Assembly (NCBI GenBank): GCA_964487555.1
Contig: CAZART010000001.1
Location: forward strand, 112,476 to 176,475
Source of the DNA: CAZART01 sp964487555
GTDB taxonomy: Bacteria; Bacteroidota; Rhodothermia; Rhodothermales; VXPQ01
DNA length: 64,000 bases
Direction: 5' to 3'
Both the position numbers and the translations under genes were made by a program. This document shows positions 27,515 through 36,868 of the stretch, one piece after another. The notes beneath the pieces were generated by a model. The model saw only the letters and a list, made by a program, of their open reading frames with translations, was not told the DNA's origin and made no database searches. Every line of letters begins with the position of its first letter. Position 1 is the stretch's first letter.

Positions 27515-28678
27515 TTGGATTTTCCCGCGAAGACAGACGACGCCCCGCGCAGCCGCGCGGCCCGGCTCACAGAACGCCTCGGCAGCGCACCCGCGGTGCG
27601 CACTGCGCTCGGTTGGCGCGAGCGCCACAAACGCTTCGAGCCGGCGGCGTTTTTCTTCGGCGGCGTGCTGTGGGATGCCGCCACCCTCCGCCGCATCGAC
27701 GCCGTCGTCGACAACGTCCTCCTGGCAGCATACCTCGTCGCGCTAGGCGCACTGATTACGGGCGCTGCGCTCGTGCAGGCGAACCGCACGACGAACCGCC
27801 TGTTGATCAAACATCGCGACGCACTTCCGGCGGCCATCCAGTTCCTGATGGGCGCGCTCTACAGCGCGTACGTCATCTTCTATTTCCAGAGCGCTTCCTG
27901 GACGTCGACCTCCGCCTTTGTGGTACTGCTCCTCGGACTGCTCGTCGCCAACGAGTTCGTGCACCGGAGGCTGTTCAACGTCTACCTGCTCTTCGCCCTC
28001 TATTACCTTGCCGCGTTCTCCTTTTTCGTATTCTTCGTGCCCGTGGTCACGAAGACGATGAACTACGCGGCGTTCGTGGCGGGCGGACTCCTGAGCGCCG
28101 CCGTGGTCACGGTGCTGCTTCATTATCTATGGCGTCGCGGCGTGTTGGAGCGATACCGTCAGGTCATCTACGGCCTCGGTGTCGTTACGCTACTCTTCAC
28201 GACGCTGAACGTGTTCTATCTTCGGAACTGGATTCCGCCGGTCCCGCTTGCGCTGAGGCACGCGGGCGTGTACCACGACGTCGAGCGACGCGGCGACGTC
28301 TTCGAGCTGCGCTACGTGAAGGGGCCCTGGTATGCGTTCTGGGTGGACGACGACCGCGTCTTTCGATTCGCCGACGGCGACGCCGTGCACTGCTTTGCGG
28401 CGGTTTTTGCACCTACGAAGCTTCGGACGGCCCTCTTCCACGAGTGGCGCTACTACGACGAGCGTCTTCAACGGTGGACGACGACCGATCGGATGCGCTA
28501 CGAGATCGAAGGGCATCGCGATGGGGGCTACCGGTGGTATTCGCGCAAACGGAACGTAGCCCCCGGTCGGTGGATGGTCGACATCCACACGACCGAGGGC
28601 CGAACCGTCGGACGCGTGCGCTTTACGGTCGAAGCCGCCGAATCGCCCGGCAGCTTCGAGACGATCCGATACGAGTGA
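27515..28678 (+). CDS. DUF2914 domain membrane protein
   Basis: A 387-residue protein: about seven to eight transmembrane helices (about 65-245) followed by a soluble DUF2914 domain. The domain shows FAPTKLRTALFHEWRYYDE, GHRDGGYRWYSRKRN and PGRWMVDIHTTEGRTVGRV, a pattern seen in this family. The start used is a TTG at 27515, since no ATG lies upstream of the conserved part. Function is unknown; extracytoplasmic sensing or binding is usual speculation. Its 3' end is convergent with the next gene, 18 bases apart. Confidence 0.8.
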   Translation: MDFPAKTDDAPRSRAARLTERLGSAPAVRTALGWRERHKRFEPAAFFFGGVLWDAATLRRIDAVVDNVLLAAYLVALGALITGAALVQANRTTNRLLIKHRDALPAAIQFLMGALYSAYVIFYFQSASWTSTSAFVVLLLGLLVANEFVHRRLFNVYLLFALYYLAAFSFFVFFVPVVTKTMNYAAFVAGGLLSAAVVTVLLHYLWRRGVLERYRQVIYGLGVVTLLFTTLNVFYLRNWIPPVPLALRHAGVYHDVERRGDVFELRYVKGPWYAFWVDDDRVFRFADGDAVHCFAAVFAPTKLRTALFHEWRYYDERLQRWTTTDRMRYEIEGHRDGGYRWYSRKRNVAPGRWMVDIHTTEGRTVGRVRFTVEAAESPGSFETIRYE

Positions 28679-28696
28679 AGCTCCGCACGGAGCCTA

Positions 28697-29794
28697 TTAC
28701 AACTCGAAGGCAACCTCGCGGTAGTTCGACGGAATCTCGAACATGGATACGGGCACAGGCGCCGTTGAATACTCCTGCATCTCCGTCGTCGCGGTCAGAA
28801 GCGCTTGCTGGGGCGGTGCCTCCTTGGACGAGTCGTCGTCGGCATCCTGCGCCCCCGCAGCCTGCTGTGCCAGCTTTTTCGCAAATCCGCCCAGTCCGCC
28901 CCGTTTTTTCGCTTTCTTTTCCTCTTTCGCCTCCGCTTTGAAGACGAGATCGGGATTAAATTTCTCGCCCGGCGCAACGAGCACGACGTGGGTAACGTTT
29001 TTGACGTCGACGCCCTTCATCTTCGCGGCCTCGGCCTGCATTTTCTGCATGCCGCTGCGGATCCGGGGATCACCGGCGAAGGCCTGCTGAAGAGCGTCTG
29101 CTAGATTCTGCATCTCGGCTCCGCCAAGTGCCGCATCGCCCATCTTTTCCGCAAATCGACGGTGAAAATCGGCGATCTCAGCATGGCCCTCCAGATCCTC
29201 GCTCATCCACAGGTCCGACGCGATCACGAGTGTTCCCTGCTGCGCGGTCTCTCCTTTTTCCGGCTTTTCAGTGCTTTCGGCCTCCATCAGAATCGTCATC
29301 AGGAAGCGCTCGGCGCGGTGGCCGTTGATCGTGCTCTTCTCGCCCGTGGGGTCGATTTTAAAATCGAACTTCACCTCCGTCGTCGCCTCGTCCGCGCCGG
29401 CCTGATTGCCGTCCTGAGCGGCGTCTTCCCGGGCTTCGCTGAGCTGCTCGCTCATCTCTTCCATCTTCTTCCGAAAATCGGCGAACGAGATTACCGAATA
29501 CCTCTTTTCCTTGTGGTTCAACATGACCATGCGTTCGGCATCGAGATCGATCATCGATGCCTGCTGCTCGTCTCCCTGAAGCATCTTATTGCCTTTGAGA
29601 TAGACGGTTGATGCGAGGTCGGTCGCGCCACCGCCCAGCTTCGATACGAAATTCATGGCGCGTCCCATAGCGCCGCCGAACTCGACCTTCGAAGCCGTCT
29701 TGTACTTGATGTCCGGCGTTAGGACTAGCGCTCCGGTAACGATGAAAGAAACCACGACGAGCATCACTGCGATGCCTTTGTCTCTTTTGAACAT
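28697..29794 (-). CDS. DUF4412-like exported or membrane-anchored protein
   Basis: A 365-residue protein with an N-terminal hydrophobic segment (about 8-27). The following KVEFGGAMGRAMNF, YLKGNKMLQGDEQQASMIDL and ERMVMLNHKEKRYSVISFAD pattern is that of DUF4412-type proteins, which have a LolA-like fold. A basic and Ala-rich region (EAKEEKKAKKRGG) lies near the C-terminus. Possibly binds a lipid or lipoprotein in the periplasm; this is inference from the fold. Confidence 0.6.
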   Translation of the reverse strand: MFKRDKGIAVMLVVVSFIVTGALVLTPDIKYKTASKVEFGGAMGRAMNFVSKLGGGATDLASTVYLKGNKMLQGDEQQASMIDLDAERMVMLNHKEKRYSVISFADFRKKMEEMSEQLSEAREDAAQDGNQAGADEATTEVKFDFKIDPTGEKSTINGHRAERFLMTILMEAESTEKPEKGETAQQGTLVIASDLWMSEDLEGHAEIADFHRRFAEKMGDAALGGAEMQNLADALQQAFAGDPRIRSGMQKMQAEAAKMKGVDVKNVTHVVLVAPGEKFNPDLVFKAEAKEEKKAKKRGGLGGFAKKLAQQAAGAQDADDDSSKEAPPQQALLTATTEMQEYSTAPVPVSMFEIPSNYREVAFEL

Positions 29795-29825
29795 GGCGAT
29801 CCTCTTGATGATAAACTACGTGAAG

Positions 29826-29865
29826 CGCCGGCCTCCGCTATCGATCAGCGGATCGTAGACCGGCG
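29826..29865. other. Nested inverted repeat
   Basis: Outer arms CGCCGG/CCGGCG and inner arms CCGCT/AGCGG form a two-part hairpin in the intergenic region between two minus-strand genes, about 110 bases after the end of the upstream one. It could be a weak terminator. Confidence 0.3.
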
Positions 29866-29974
29866 AGTGCGCGAATGCAGCCTGCTCATTGTACAATTCC
29901 TTCAGGAGATTTCCTCATTCTGTTACCATCCGTCACCTGAATGCGGATGGTTCAGCCCGGCGATCGGCTGCCGC

Positions 29975-30460
29975 CTAAAAATAATACCGCGCCCCGATTC
30001 CGGCCCCTACGTCTCCGTCCGTAGCCGGTACGACGGAGAGACGCGGCGTAACCGACCCGTAGATCTGAAAGCGATCGATCATGAACCCGACGCCGAGCGT
30101 GCCGGTAATTCCCAGGACCACGTCGTCGTCGCGTGATCCGCGGTCGCGGAACCCGAGGAAGGCGCCGGGGCCGTAGAAAAGGTGCAGCCGCCGGTCATCG
30201 CCCAGCCCTCGGTAATAGAGCGCGTGGACGTTCAGGAAGAAAAAGTCGTCGAAGCTCCACGCCGCCAGGAAATCCCACGATGTGGCCGCCGGATTGTAGA
30301 ATTGCAGCGTGACACCGCTGGGCTCGCCGATCTGAAGACCGAGGCCTACGTCCCCGGACTGTGCTTCCGCAGGGCTTGTCGTGAAGGCGAGTGCCATTGC
30401 GATTGCGAAGAACGAGGCGTGGACCACACGCCGTCGGTCGGGGCCGGGAAATGCATACAT
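29975..30460 (-). CDS. Small outer-membrane beta-barrel-like protein
   Basis: A 161-residue protein with a signal peptide (about 1-34, ending AEAQ) and an alternating hydrophobic pattern of about eight strands. It ends in Phe (ARYYF), as outer-membrane barrels do. Segments such as LQIGEPSGVTLQFYN and FYGPGAFLGFR are typical of small eight-stranded barrels. No specific function can be given. Confidence 0.65.
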   Translation of the reverse strand: MYAFPGPDRRRVVHASFFAIAMALAFTTSPAEAQSGDVGLGLQIGEPSGVTLQFYNPAATSWDFLAAWSFDDFFFLNVHALYYRGLGDDRRLHLFYGPGAFLGFRDRGSRDDDVVLGITGTLGVGFMIDRFQIYGSVTPRLSVVPATDGDVGAGIGARYYF

Positions 30461-30615
30461 AATGGATACGTTCCGAATGCCGATCTGGACGAGTGCCCTT
30501 GAAGCACCCAGAGCGTCCCACGTTCGCGCATGCGATTGACGTTTCGGTTACGAATCCGGCTCTGCCTGAGACGGATCCGCGACGCCGCCTCGTACGGATG
30601 CAATACCAACAGGCG

Positions 30616-30655
30616 CGGCTACGAGAGAAACCGGGTGTGGGCTCTCCCGTAGCCG
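30616..30655 (-). terminator. Stem-loop after type IX substrate gene
   Basis: Arms 30616-30627 and 30644-30655 pair with one mismatch around a 16-nt loop, about 48 bases after the stop at 30703 of the minus-strand gene. No T-run follows. Confidence 0.4.
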
Positions 30656-30702
30656 ATCCTTAGATTTCCGTCCGGAATGCCGGTTATTCAGAGGCCGGTC
30701 CG

Positions 30703-32073
30703 CTACCGTAGCAGCGTGACGGATCGGGTCTCAACGTGTGAAGGCGTCTCGAGGCGGATCATATATACGCCGCTCGAAAGCCCGCGGGCATCGAAAACGA
30801 CGGTGTGATCACCGGCAGGCCGTACGCCGTTGACAAGGGTGCCGACGAGACGCCCCGCCGCGTCGAATACGCGCAAGGACGCATGCTCCGGCGAGGTGAG
30901 GTGGTATTGTACGATCGCTTGCGGATTAAACGGATTCGGATACGGCGCGGCGAGGCGAATACGTGCCGGCACCTCACCGTCCTCTACGGCGGTCGTCGTA
31001 TTCGTCCACTCGAACAGGTACTGCGTGCTGTTCGTGATTCCGAATCCCAGATCGAACTGATCGACGATGCGCTCGAGCAGTCCGGCGTCGTCGTAGAAGT
31101 GCGTCTCGACGACGAACGACATCCAGTCCTCTTCATCAAAGAACTGCTGGTCGATCTGCTCGATTCTGCCTTGCGCGTTATAGGTAACGACGTACCTCGC
31201 CTCCCCCAGCCATGCGCCCTCCTGCCAGGTCTCGTGAGTCACCGTCACGGGCCGATCGCTCGCATCGTGCTCGGTCGCCTGTCGCGATACGTTTACCCAT
31301 TCCGTACCGCTCCACTCTTGCTGGACGGAATCGGGAAGACGCAGCAGGAACGAAAGGCCGAACGTCACGTCGCCCTCCGCCTCAAATTTTTGAAAGATCT
31401 CGAAGAGCCGGCTGATCGTGAGATTGTTGTAGACCGTTCGGTCGGCGTTTATCCAGGCCGAGCCGTTCCACTCCTCCGACACCGCTACGACGTCGTCGCC
31501 CTCCTGATTAATGGTATAGCGATCCGAGGGTACCCAGGCTCCTCCCTGCCGGATATCCGTTTGCGCCGATGCGAAGACGCCGCCGGACAACGTAACCGTC
31601 GTCCGCTCCTCGTCCACCCAGGCGTTGTTCAGAAAAGTTTGGGACAGGATCTCCGAGACCTGATCGCCGGAATACGTATTAAGAATGCGTGTTTCCGCGA
31701 CCCACGCCGTTCCGTTCCACGTCTCGTACTGCGTAGACGAGACCCGATCACCGCTGTGCGTCGTCACGATTCGGGAGGAATTGACCCACGCATTGCCGTC
31801 CCATTCCTCCGTGAGGACCACCGTCTGCTGATCACTATAGTCATACGAGGTTCGCGAACTATTGACCCATGCTTCGTTCTCCCATATTTGAGAGGTCTGC
31901 CGCTTAAGTACGATCGGCTGCACGTTCGCTTGCAGCCGCGCCAGCTTGCCGATTTCTCGGTCGATCTGCGACGCGTAGGCGCTCGACTGATCGACGGGTT
32001 GGACCGACTGTGCGTGCGAGACCGTTGCGACGGTGCCGAGCAACAGAAGGCCGAGGAGATATACTGATTTCAT
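30703..32073 (-). CDS. Secreted repeat protein with type IX sorting domain
   Basis: A 456-residue protein. The ATG at 32073 has an AGGAGG site nine bases upstream and gives a signal peptide (LLGLLLLGTVATVSHAQ). Residues about 60-350 hold roughly nine imperfect repeats of about 27 residues with the pattern W-x-G-x-AWV-x-x-SR and then a hydrophilic strand ending in E-x-W, like YD-type surface repeats. The C-terminus is a type IX sorting domain (AAPYPNPFNPQAIVQYHL, DAAGRLVGTL, GVYMIRLETP). Likely an exported, surface-attached binding or structural protein. Confidence 0.82.
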   Translation of the reverse strand: MKSVYLLGLLLLGTVATVSHAQSVQPVDQSSAYASQIDREIGKLARLQANVQPIVLKRQTSQIWENEAWVNSSRTSYDYSDQQTVVLTEEWDGNAWVNSSRIVTTHSGDRVSSTQYETWNGTAWVAETRILNTYSGDQVSEILSQTFLNNAWVDEERTTVTLSGGVFASAQTDIRQGGAWVPSDRYTINQEGDDVVAVSEEWNGSAWINADRTVYNNLTISRLFEIFQKFEAEGDVTFGLSFLLRLPDSVQQEWSGTEWVNVSRQATEHDASDRPVTVTHETWQEGAWLGEARYVVTYNAQGRIEQIDQQFFDEEDWMSFVVETHFYDDAGLLERIVDQFDLGFGITNSTQYLFEWTNTTTAVEDGEVPARIRLAAPYPNPFNPQAIVQYHLTSPEHASLRVFDAAGRLVGTLVNGVRPAGDHTVVFDARGLSSGVYMIRLETPSHVETRSVTLLR

Positions 32074-32366
32074 CACGAACAACCTCCTAGAATCATGATG
32101 GCTATGATGTGGACCTACCGCGTCCGGAAAAGCGGCGCGGGCTGCGAATGTAGCGCTAACCGCGTTATTACCATATAGGGCAAATGCGGAACCTGCGGAA
32201 AAAGTTGATGCGTCGCACGAGCGCTGCGCCCCCAATCGTGCTGCGAGAAGGAACGTGACCACGCGGAGCGCCGCAATGTTAGGAATTTGCGGCGGGCAGA
32301 GATCGTGCAATCTGTGCATATTGAAAATCCGTCGGATGTTTTTTTGGGGAAAGTCGAAGACTGTCG
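32074..32366. other. Divergent intergenic region
   Basis: About 290 bases between divergently transcribed genes. Nothing recognisable besides the AGGAGG of the minus-strand gene. Confidence 0.4.
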
Positions 32367-32744
32367 ATGTACGCCTTCCTAGACGTGTTTTTCGTCGTCT
32401 TCCATTCCACGCTGGTGCTGTTCAACCTCACCGGTTGGATCTGGACGAAGACGCGCCGGCTGCACCTCGTGACGATAGGTCTGACGATCGCCTCCTGGTT
32501 CGGCCTGGGGCTCTTCTACGGATGGGGCTACTGCCCGTGTACGGACTGGCACTGGGACGTAAAGCGCCGCCTCGGCGAGACGGCCCTGCCGCAGTCGTAC
32601 GTAAAGTACTACCTCGACGCCGTCACCGGCCTTTCATGGGACGCCGGTCTAGTGGACGCGCTGGTGCTCATCCTGGGTCTGTCTGCGCTGGCGGCGTCAG
32701 TTTGGGTGAACCTACGGGATCGGCGGCGAGAACGGCGCGCGTAG
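32367..32744 (+). CDS. DUF2784 membrane protein
   Basis: A 125-residue protein with three to four transmembrane helices. It has the family's signature YCPCTDWHWDVKRRLGE followed by LPQSYVKYYLDAVTG. The function of DUF2784 is not known. The last five codons and stop lie inside a 54-nt direct repeat whose second copy follows directly. Confidence 0.82.
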   Translation: MYAFLDVFFVVFHSTLVLFNLTGWIWTKTRRLHLVTIGLTIASWFGLGLFYGWGYCPCTDWHWDVKRRLGETALPQSYVKYYLDAVTGLSWDAGLVDALVLILGLSALAASVWVNLRDRRRERRA

Positions 32745-32837
32745 TGGCATGCTCATCGGTCAAACGGCCGCGGTCTCGAGTCCGAACGGCGCGCGTAATA
32801 GGGTGCTCGATCGGTCAGACGGCCGCGGTCTCGCGTC
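32730..32837. repeat. Two 54-nt direct repeats spanning a gene end
   Basis: Copy 1 (32730-32783) begins with the last codons and stop of the DUF2784 gene; copy 2 (32784-32837) repeats them, also ending in a stop. The copies differ by several substitutions. A perfect 7-bp inverted repeat (CGTCGAC/GTCGACG, 32834-32850) follows. Confidence 0.7.
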
Positions 32838-32929
32838 GACACAGTCGACGTTGCACCGATCGTACGTGGCTCCTATACTTACGTGGCTCCTATACTAGAG
32901 CGTCGATCCGTCCGCCAGAGGCTCCTCCC

Positions 32930-33388
32930 ATGCTCATCCTGATGGCCATCATCGCCGGCTTCATCGCGACCGCCGGAATGACGGCATTTCTCTGGGCCGT
33001 CGACCGGTCCGGCTGGACCAACGCCGACATGGTTCGCGCCGTCGGCAGTCTGATAACGAAATCGTATCACAATGCGCTCGGCGTGGGGTTGGTCGTCCAC
33101 TTCATCAGCGGGATGATCATCGCGGGCGTCTACATCCACATCCTCAGCCTGCTCGCGCTAACAAACTTCGCCACGGAGCTCATGATGGGCGGCATAATGG
33201 GATTCGCCCAGGGATTTGTCGTCGGGTTATCCATCATCCGCCAGTCCTATCGGCATCCGGTTGAGGAATTTCAGAAGGCGGACTACCAGGTGGCCATTGC
33301 CCACATCGCCGGCCACGTAGTCTACGGGCTCCTGATCGGCGCGCTCTACGGGGTATTGCGCGACATCGGCGTCAACTTCGGCTTCTAG
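32930..33388 (+). CDS. Small four-helix membrane protein
   Basis: A 152-residue protein with about four transmembrane helices; the starting ATG at 32930 comes after two 17-nt direct repeats (ACGTGGCTCCTATACT). Segments such as VHFISGMIIAGVYIHIL and HIAGHVVYGLLIGALYG resemble small DUF membrane proteins of unknown role. Its 3' end overlaps the convergent next gene by four bases. Confidence 0.6.
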   Translation: MLILMAIIAGFIATAGMTAFLWAVDRSGWTNADMVRAVGSLITKSYHNALGVGLVVHFISGMIIAGVYIHILSLLALTNFATELMMGGIMGFAQGFVVGLSIIRQSYRHPVEEFQKADYQVAIAHIAGHVVYGLLIGALYGVLRDIGVNFGF

Positions 33389-35772
33389 CTGAACCAGTCG
33401 GGCCGTGCGGCCACGCTGATCAGGGCGACGACGCCGTAGGCGCCGGCGGCGACGAGCATGACCGCGACGAAGCCGATCTGGACCGCGAGGAGTGCGGCCA
33501 GCGCACTGCTCACGACGGAGAGACACCCGTTGATAGCCCACGCCCATGGGATGTGAGCGCGGCGGCGGTCGGTCAGATAGCGAAGGCCGAACGGAAACGG
33601 CATTCCCATCACGAAGGCGGGAACCCCAACGATCAGCAGACCCAAGAGCCCCTTCCACATGAGTGGCAGCGAGATCGTCGCGCGCAGGAGCGGCATGAGA
33701 AACAGCGCGTAGAGCGCGATGACTAACGCGACGGCACCGGCGGCGGTGGCCAACGCTGCCGGCGTCACCTGTAGGCGCTGCGATACGCTGCTTCCGATCC
33801 CTGAGAATAGCAGGATTGCCGCCAGCACGGCCGCAACCGCGTAGATCGGATGGCCCAGATACAGCACGAAGCGCTGAATAAGCACCATCTCAACGAAAAG
33901 ATACCCGATTCCGAGCCCGGAAAAGTATAGAAGCGTCCACGCCTTGCCACGCCCCGCCCAACCGCGGCGAAGGAGCGGGAGAAGGATGAGCAGGATCGCG
34001 GCGAAAAAGATCTGGACGAACGTCGCCGCCGTGATCAGCGTGCCGAGCTCGATGAAAGGGAAGGCATCCGGCCCGATCTCGTCGAGCAGTCGCGGGACCG
34101 TTCGCCACCTCAAGAACTGGGAGAAGTACGGGTGGTTGTCCGTGGCCGGCCTGACATCGAAGTCGTATCGCTCGATGAAATCGCCGTCCCCGGCGACGAT
34201 TCGATCGACGAAATCAAAAAAGGTCGTGTCCTGGAGCGCGTTGTAACGCATCCGCTCCCCGGGCCGGAGCTCGGGAAGCAAGAGCGGATCGAAGGAGAGC
34301 GCTCGGCCGGCCTCGCGAATGCGGGCAAGCGCTTCGTCTTCCAGCGGGGTCCGCGTGGCGACGAACGTGACCGTGCCCCAGCTCCGCCATGCGGCGAGAT
34401 GCCGCTGCGGCGCATCCACGCCGGCCTCGCGAAGCGTTTCTACGAGCGTCGCCAACAGCTTGAGCGGGTTTCTGTAGGGGTAATCCATCCACGACGTGAC
34501 GCTGATCATGCCCCCAGCCTCGAGGCGCCCCCACATCTCTTCGAACGCCTCGAGGGTCAGGCCGTACTGCTCCTGGAGGGCGAAGAGCCCCAACGTACCG
34601 CCGAAGGCACCGACGATCGGCTGCGTAATGAGCGCGAATGAATCGCGGGTGGCCGCAAGATACGTGCGCGGCTCTTCGGCGCGCGCCGTGACGGCCGGGT
34701 GATGCAGTAGCGAGTCCGTTTCCGGCGCGAGCTCGTGCCGGAGCAGCGAGAGGACGCTCTCGTGCGGCTCTACGGCGATCACCGCCTCGGCGCCGTGCGT
34801 CAAGGCCTGCGCCGTGTTGCTCCCCGTTTGCGCGTGAAGGTCGAGCACGACCCTCGGGCTGCCGACGACGTACGGAAGAACGGCGGTCGAATAATCCAGC
34901 AGGTGCACCGAGTCGCCGGCCGCGGTGACGGGTCCGTACCAGTTGCCGTTGTTGAACACGGCATTTTCGACCGGAATGTCGCCGCGATACGAGAGGCTCA
35001 GCCCCGGCGCGTACCGCAGCGCAGGCGCCGATACGACCTGAACGAGGCCGTAGGGGCTGCTCTCCTCCAGCGTGATCTCAGCGCCGGGCATGTCCAGCGT
35101 CCTGCTCAGGTCTTTGAACTGCGACCGCTGCAGCTCAATCGGCCGGATGAGGAACCATCCACATACAAGGAGGGCGGCCGCCGCCGCCGGAAGGAGGCGA
35201 AGGCGATAGCGACGCGGTATCACGAGGACGCCGGCCGCGACGGCGACGAGCCCCACGGCCGGAGGCAGAAGCGGCGGCTTCAGCACCCACATGAGCGCGA
35301 GGGCGAAAAGCGCGCCCAGTCCGGATCCGAGCAGGTTCGCGAAATAGTACGTGCCTGCTTCAATCGAATAGCGCACGAGGATCAACCCGACGGCCAGCGC
35401 GCCCAGGAAGAACGGGACGAAGAAAAGCAGATAGGTGGCGACCAGCGACCCGAACTGTCCGGCGTCGACAAAGAGCAGGTAGGAATCGAAGCGTGCGAGA
35501 GCGGTTTCGGATGCGGCAAGCCACGCCGCCGCCGGCATCGCGGCGCCGCAGCCGATCATCGCGAGCGGCACAACCAGGTTGAATCGCCGCACAAACCAGC
35601 CGCGTGCCAGGGAGAGCGCGGTCCCGCTTGCGCCGAAGCCGAGAAGCGCCACCGAGATAACCATGTACGCAAAATGATACCACTGCACCACCGACAATAC
35701 CTGCATCAGCACGAGCTGAAAGCCGATCAGAGCACTCGATACCAGCGCCAGGGAGACGGCCAATCGGTTCAT
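33385..35772 (-). CDS. Membrane protein with spermidine-synthase-like domain
   Basis: A 795-residue protein with the layout of membrane-bound spermidine synthase-like proteins: about seven N-terminal helices (1-220), a soluble Rossmann-like domain (about 230-540) and about six C-terminal helices. The SAM-binding motif appears only in a weak form (VVLDLHAQTGSNTAQAL, then AVEPHESVLSLL). The acidic residues of the polyamine site are not obvious, so real aminopropyl transfer is doubtful. Often annotated as spermidine synthase; I would keep the activity open. Confidence 0.7.
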   Translation of the reverse strand: MNRLAVSLALVSSALIGFQLVLMQVLSVVQWYHFAYMVISVALLGFGASGTALSLARGWFVRRFNLVVPLAMIGCGAAMPAAAWLAASETALARFDSYLLFVDAGQFGSLVATYLLFFVPFFLGALAVGLILVRYSIEAGTYYFANLLGSGLGALFALALMWVLKPPLLPPAVGLVAVAAGVLVIPRRYRLRLLPAAAAALLVCGWFLIRPIELQRSQFKDLSRTLDMPGAEITLEESSPYGLVQVVSAPALRYAPGLSLSYRGDIPVENAVFNNGNWYGPVTAAGDSVHLLDYSTAVLPYVVGSPRVVLDLHAQTGSNTAQALTHGAEAVIAVEPHESVLSLLRHELAPETDSLLHHPAVTARAEEPRTYLAATRDSFALITQPIVGAFGGTLGLFALQEQYGLTLEAFEEMWGRLEAGGMISVTSWMDYPYRNPLKLLATLVETLREAGVDAPQRHLAAWRSWGTVTFVATRTPLEDEALARIREAGRALSFDPLLLPELRPGERMRYNALQDTTFFDFVDRIVAGDGDFIERYDFDVRPATDNHPYFSQFLRWRTVPRLLDEIGPDAFPFIELGTLITAATFVQIFFAAILLILLPLLRRGWAGRGKAWTLLYFSGLGIGYLFVEMVLIQRFVLYLGHPIYAVAAVLAAILLFSGIGSSVSQRLQVTPAALATAAGAVALVIALYALFLMPLLRATISLPLMWKGLLGLLIVGVPAFVMGMPFPFGLRYLTDRRRAHIPWAWAINGCLSVVSSALAALLAVQIGFVAVMLVAAGAYGVVALISVAARPDWFS

Positions 35773-35857
35773 GGGATAGTGCGTTGTGATTCCTGGCGCA
35801 CAGCACTCGGGTGCGCGTCGAAGTACCGGCTACCGCGTGCCGGGTACGGCATACGGC

Positions 35858-36760
35858 TTAGTCGTCACGCGTGAAGGGGACGAAGCGGACCGGCGCGAGA
35901 CTTCGGGTCGATAGTTCGTCACCCTGTTTTTCAACGAGCATCAGCGTTTGCGTCCGGAACGGTGATCCGACCGGTATGATCATGCGCCCGCCGTCTTTGA
36001 GCTGGTCGATGAGCGGCGGAGGGATGTGCTCTGCGGCCGCGGTGACAATGATGGCGTCGAAGGGGGCGTGCTCTTCCCAGCCGAAGTAGCCGTCCGCGTG
36101 TCTGACGGTAACGTTGTCGTACCCGAGCTTTTGCAGACGATCGTGCGCTGTCCGGCTGAGCTCCGGAATGATCTCAATGGTATGGACCGCATCGACGATC
36201 TCTGCGAGTACGGCGGCCTGGTAGCCCGAACCGGTGCCGATTTCCAGTACACGATCGGAGGGGTCCGGCTCGACGAGGGCCGTCATGTAGGCTACGATGT
36301 ACGGCTGGGAGATCGTCTGTCCGTGTCCGATAGGCAGGGGACGGTCGGCGTACGCCTGTTCGACGTAAGCCTCCGGCACGAACAGGTGCCGCGGCACGCT
36401 CCGCAGCGCCTCGAGCACGCGTGGGTTGTCGATTCCGCGAGCCGCAATGTGGCGGCGCACCATCGCGACGCGTTTTTCGCGGAACTCGGACGTATCGGCG
36501 GAGGCGCGGGCTTCGGGGGCGGTGTCGGCGGAGGCGCGCGAGCTGATGTCGGGTCGTACGGCGGAGATGGAACGCTCGGTGTCCGCCTTGGCGCGTTCGG
36601 CTTCAGCGCGGAGGTCGGCGTCGGAGCGAACGTCAGCGCTGGCGCGGAGGTCGGCGTCCGCGCGATCGGCGTCGCCGCGGCGCAGGTCCGCATCGCACGC
36701 GGCCGGCACCATGACGGCGGCGATCAGAAGCAGCTTCGCGATACGTAATACCTGTTCCAT
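35858..36760 (-). CDS. pcm: Lipid-anchored protein-L-isoaspartate O-methyltransferase
   Basis: A 300-residue protein: the ATG at 36760 gives a signal peptide with a lipobox-like VMVPAAC. It is followed by about 65 residues of Ala-Asp-Arg-rich repeats (such as ADADLRASADVRSDADLR) and a full L-isoaspartate methyltransferase domain. That domain has RGIDNPRVLEALRSVPRHLF, HGQTISQPYIVAYMTAL and VLEIGTGSGYQAAVLAE. The enzyme repairs isomerised Asp/Asn residues using S-adenosylmethionine. A lipoprotein version should sit in the periplasm, where the methyl donor is not expected, so either the anchor faces inward or the activity is different. Confidence 0.85.
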   Translation of the reverse strand: MEQVLRIAKLLLIAAVMVPAACDADLRRGDADRADADLRASADVRSDADLRAEAERAKADTERSISAVRPDISSRASADTAPEARASADTSEFREKRVAMVRRHIAARGIDNPRVLEALRSVPRHLFVPEAYVEQAYADRPLPIGHGQTISQPYIVAYMTALVEPDPSDRVLEIGTGSGYQAAVLAEIVDAVHTIEIIPELSRTAHDRLQKLGYDNVTVRHADGYFGWEEHAPFDAIIVTAAAEHIPPPLIDQLKDGGRMIIPVGSPFRTQTLMLVEKQGDELSTRSLAPVRFVPFTRDD

Positions 36761-36868
36761 CCGGAATGCGGGGTCCCATGCCTTGCCTACCGGATACACG
36801 TACGTGCCGTAGACCACCACGTTTCTCGGAATCGGTCACGTCTTTCATCATTCGTTGCCGCGGCACCC

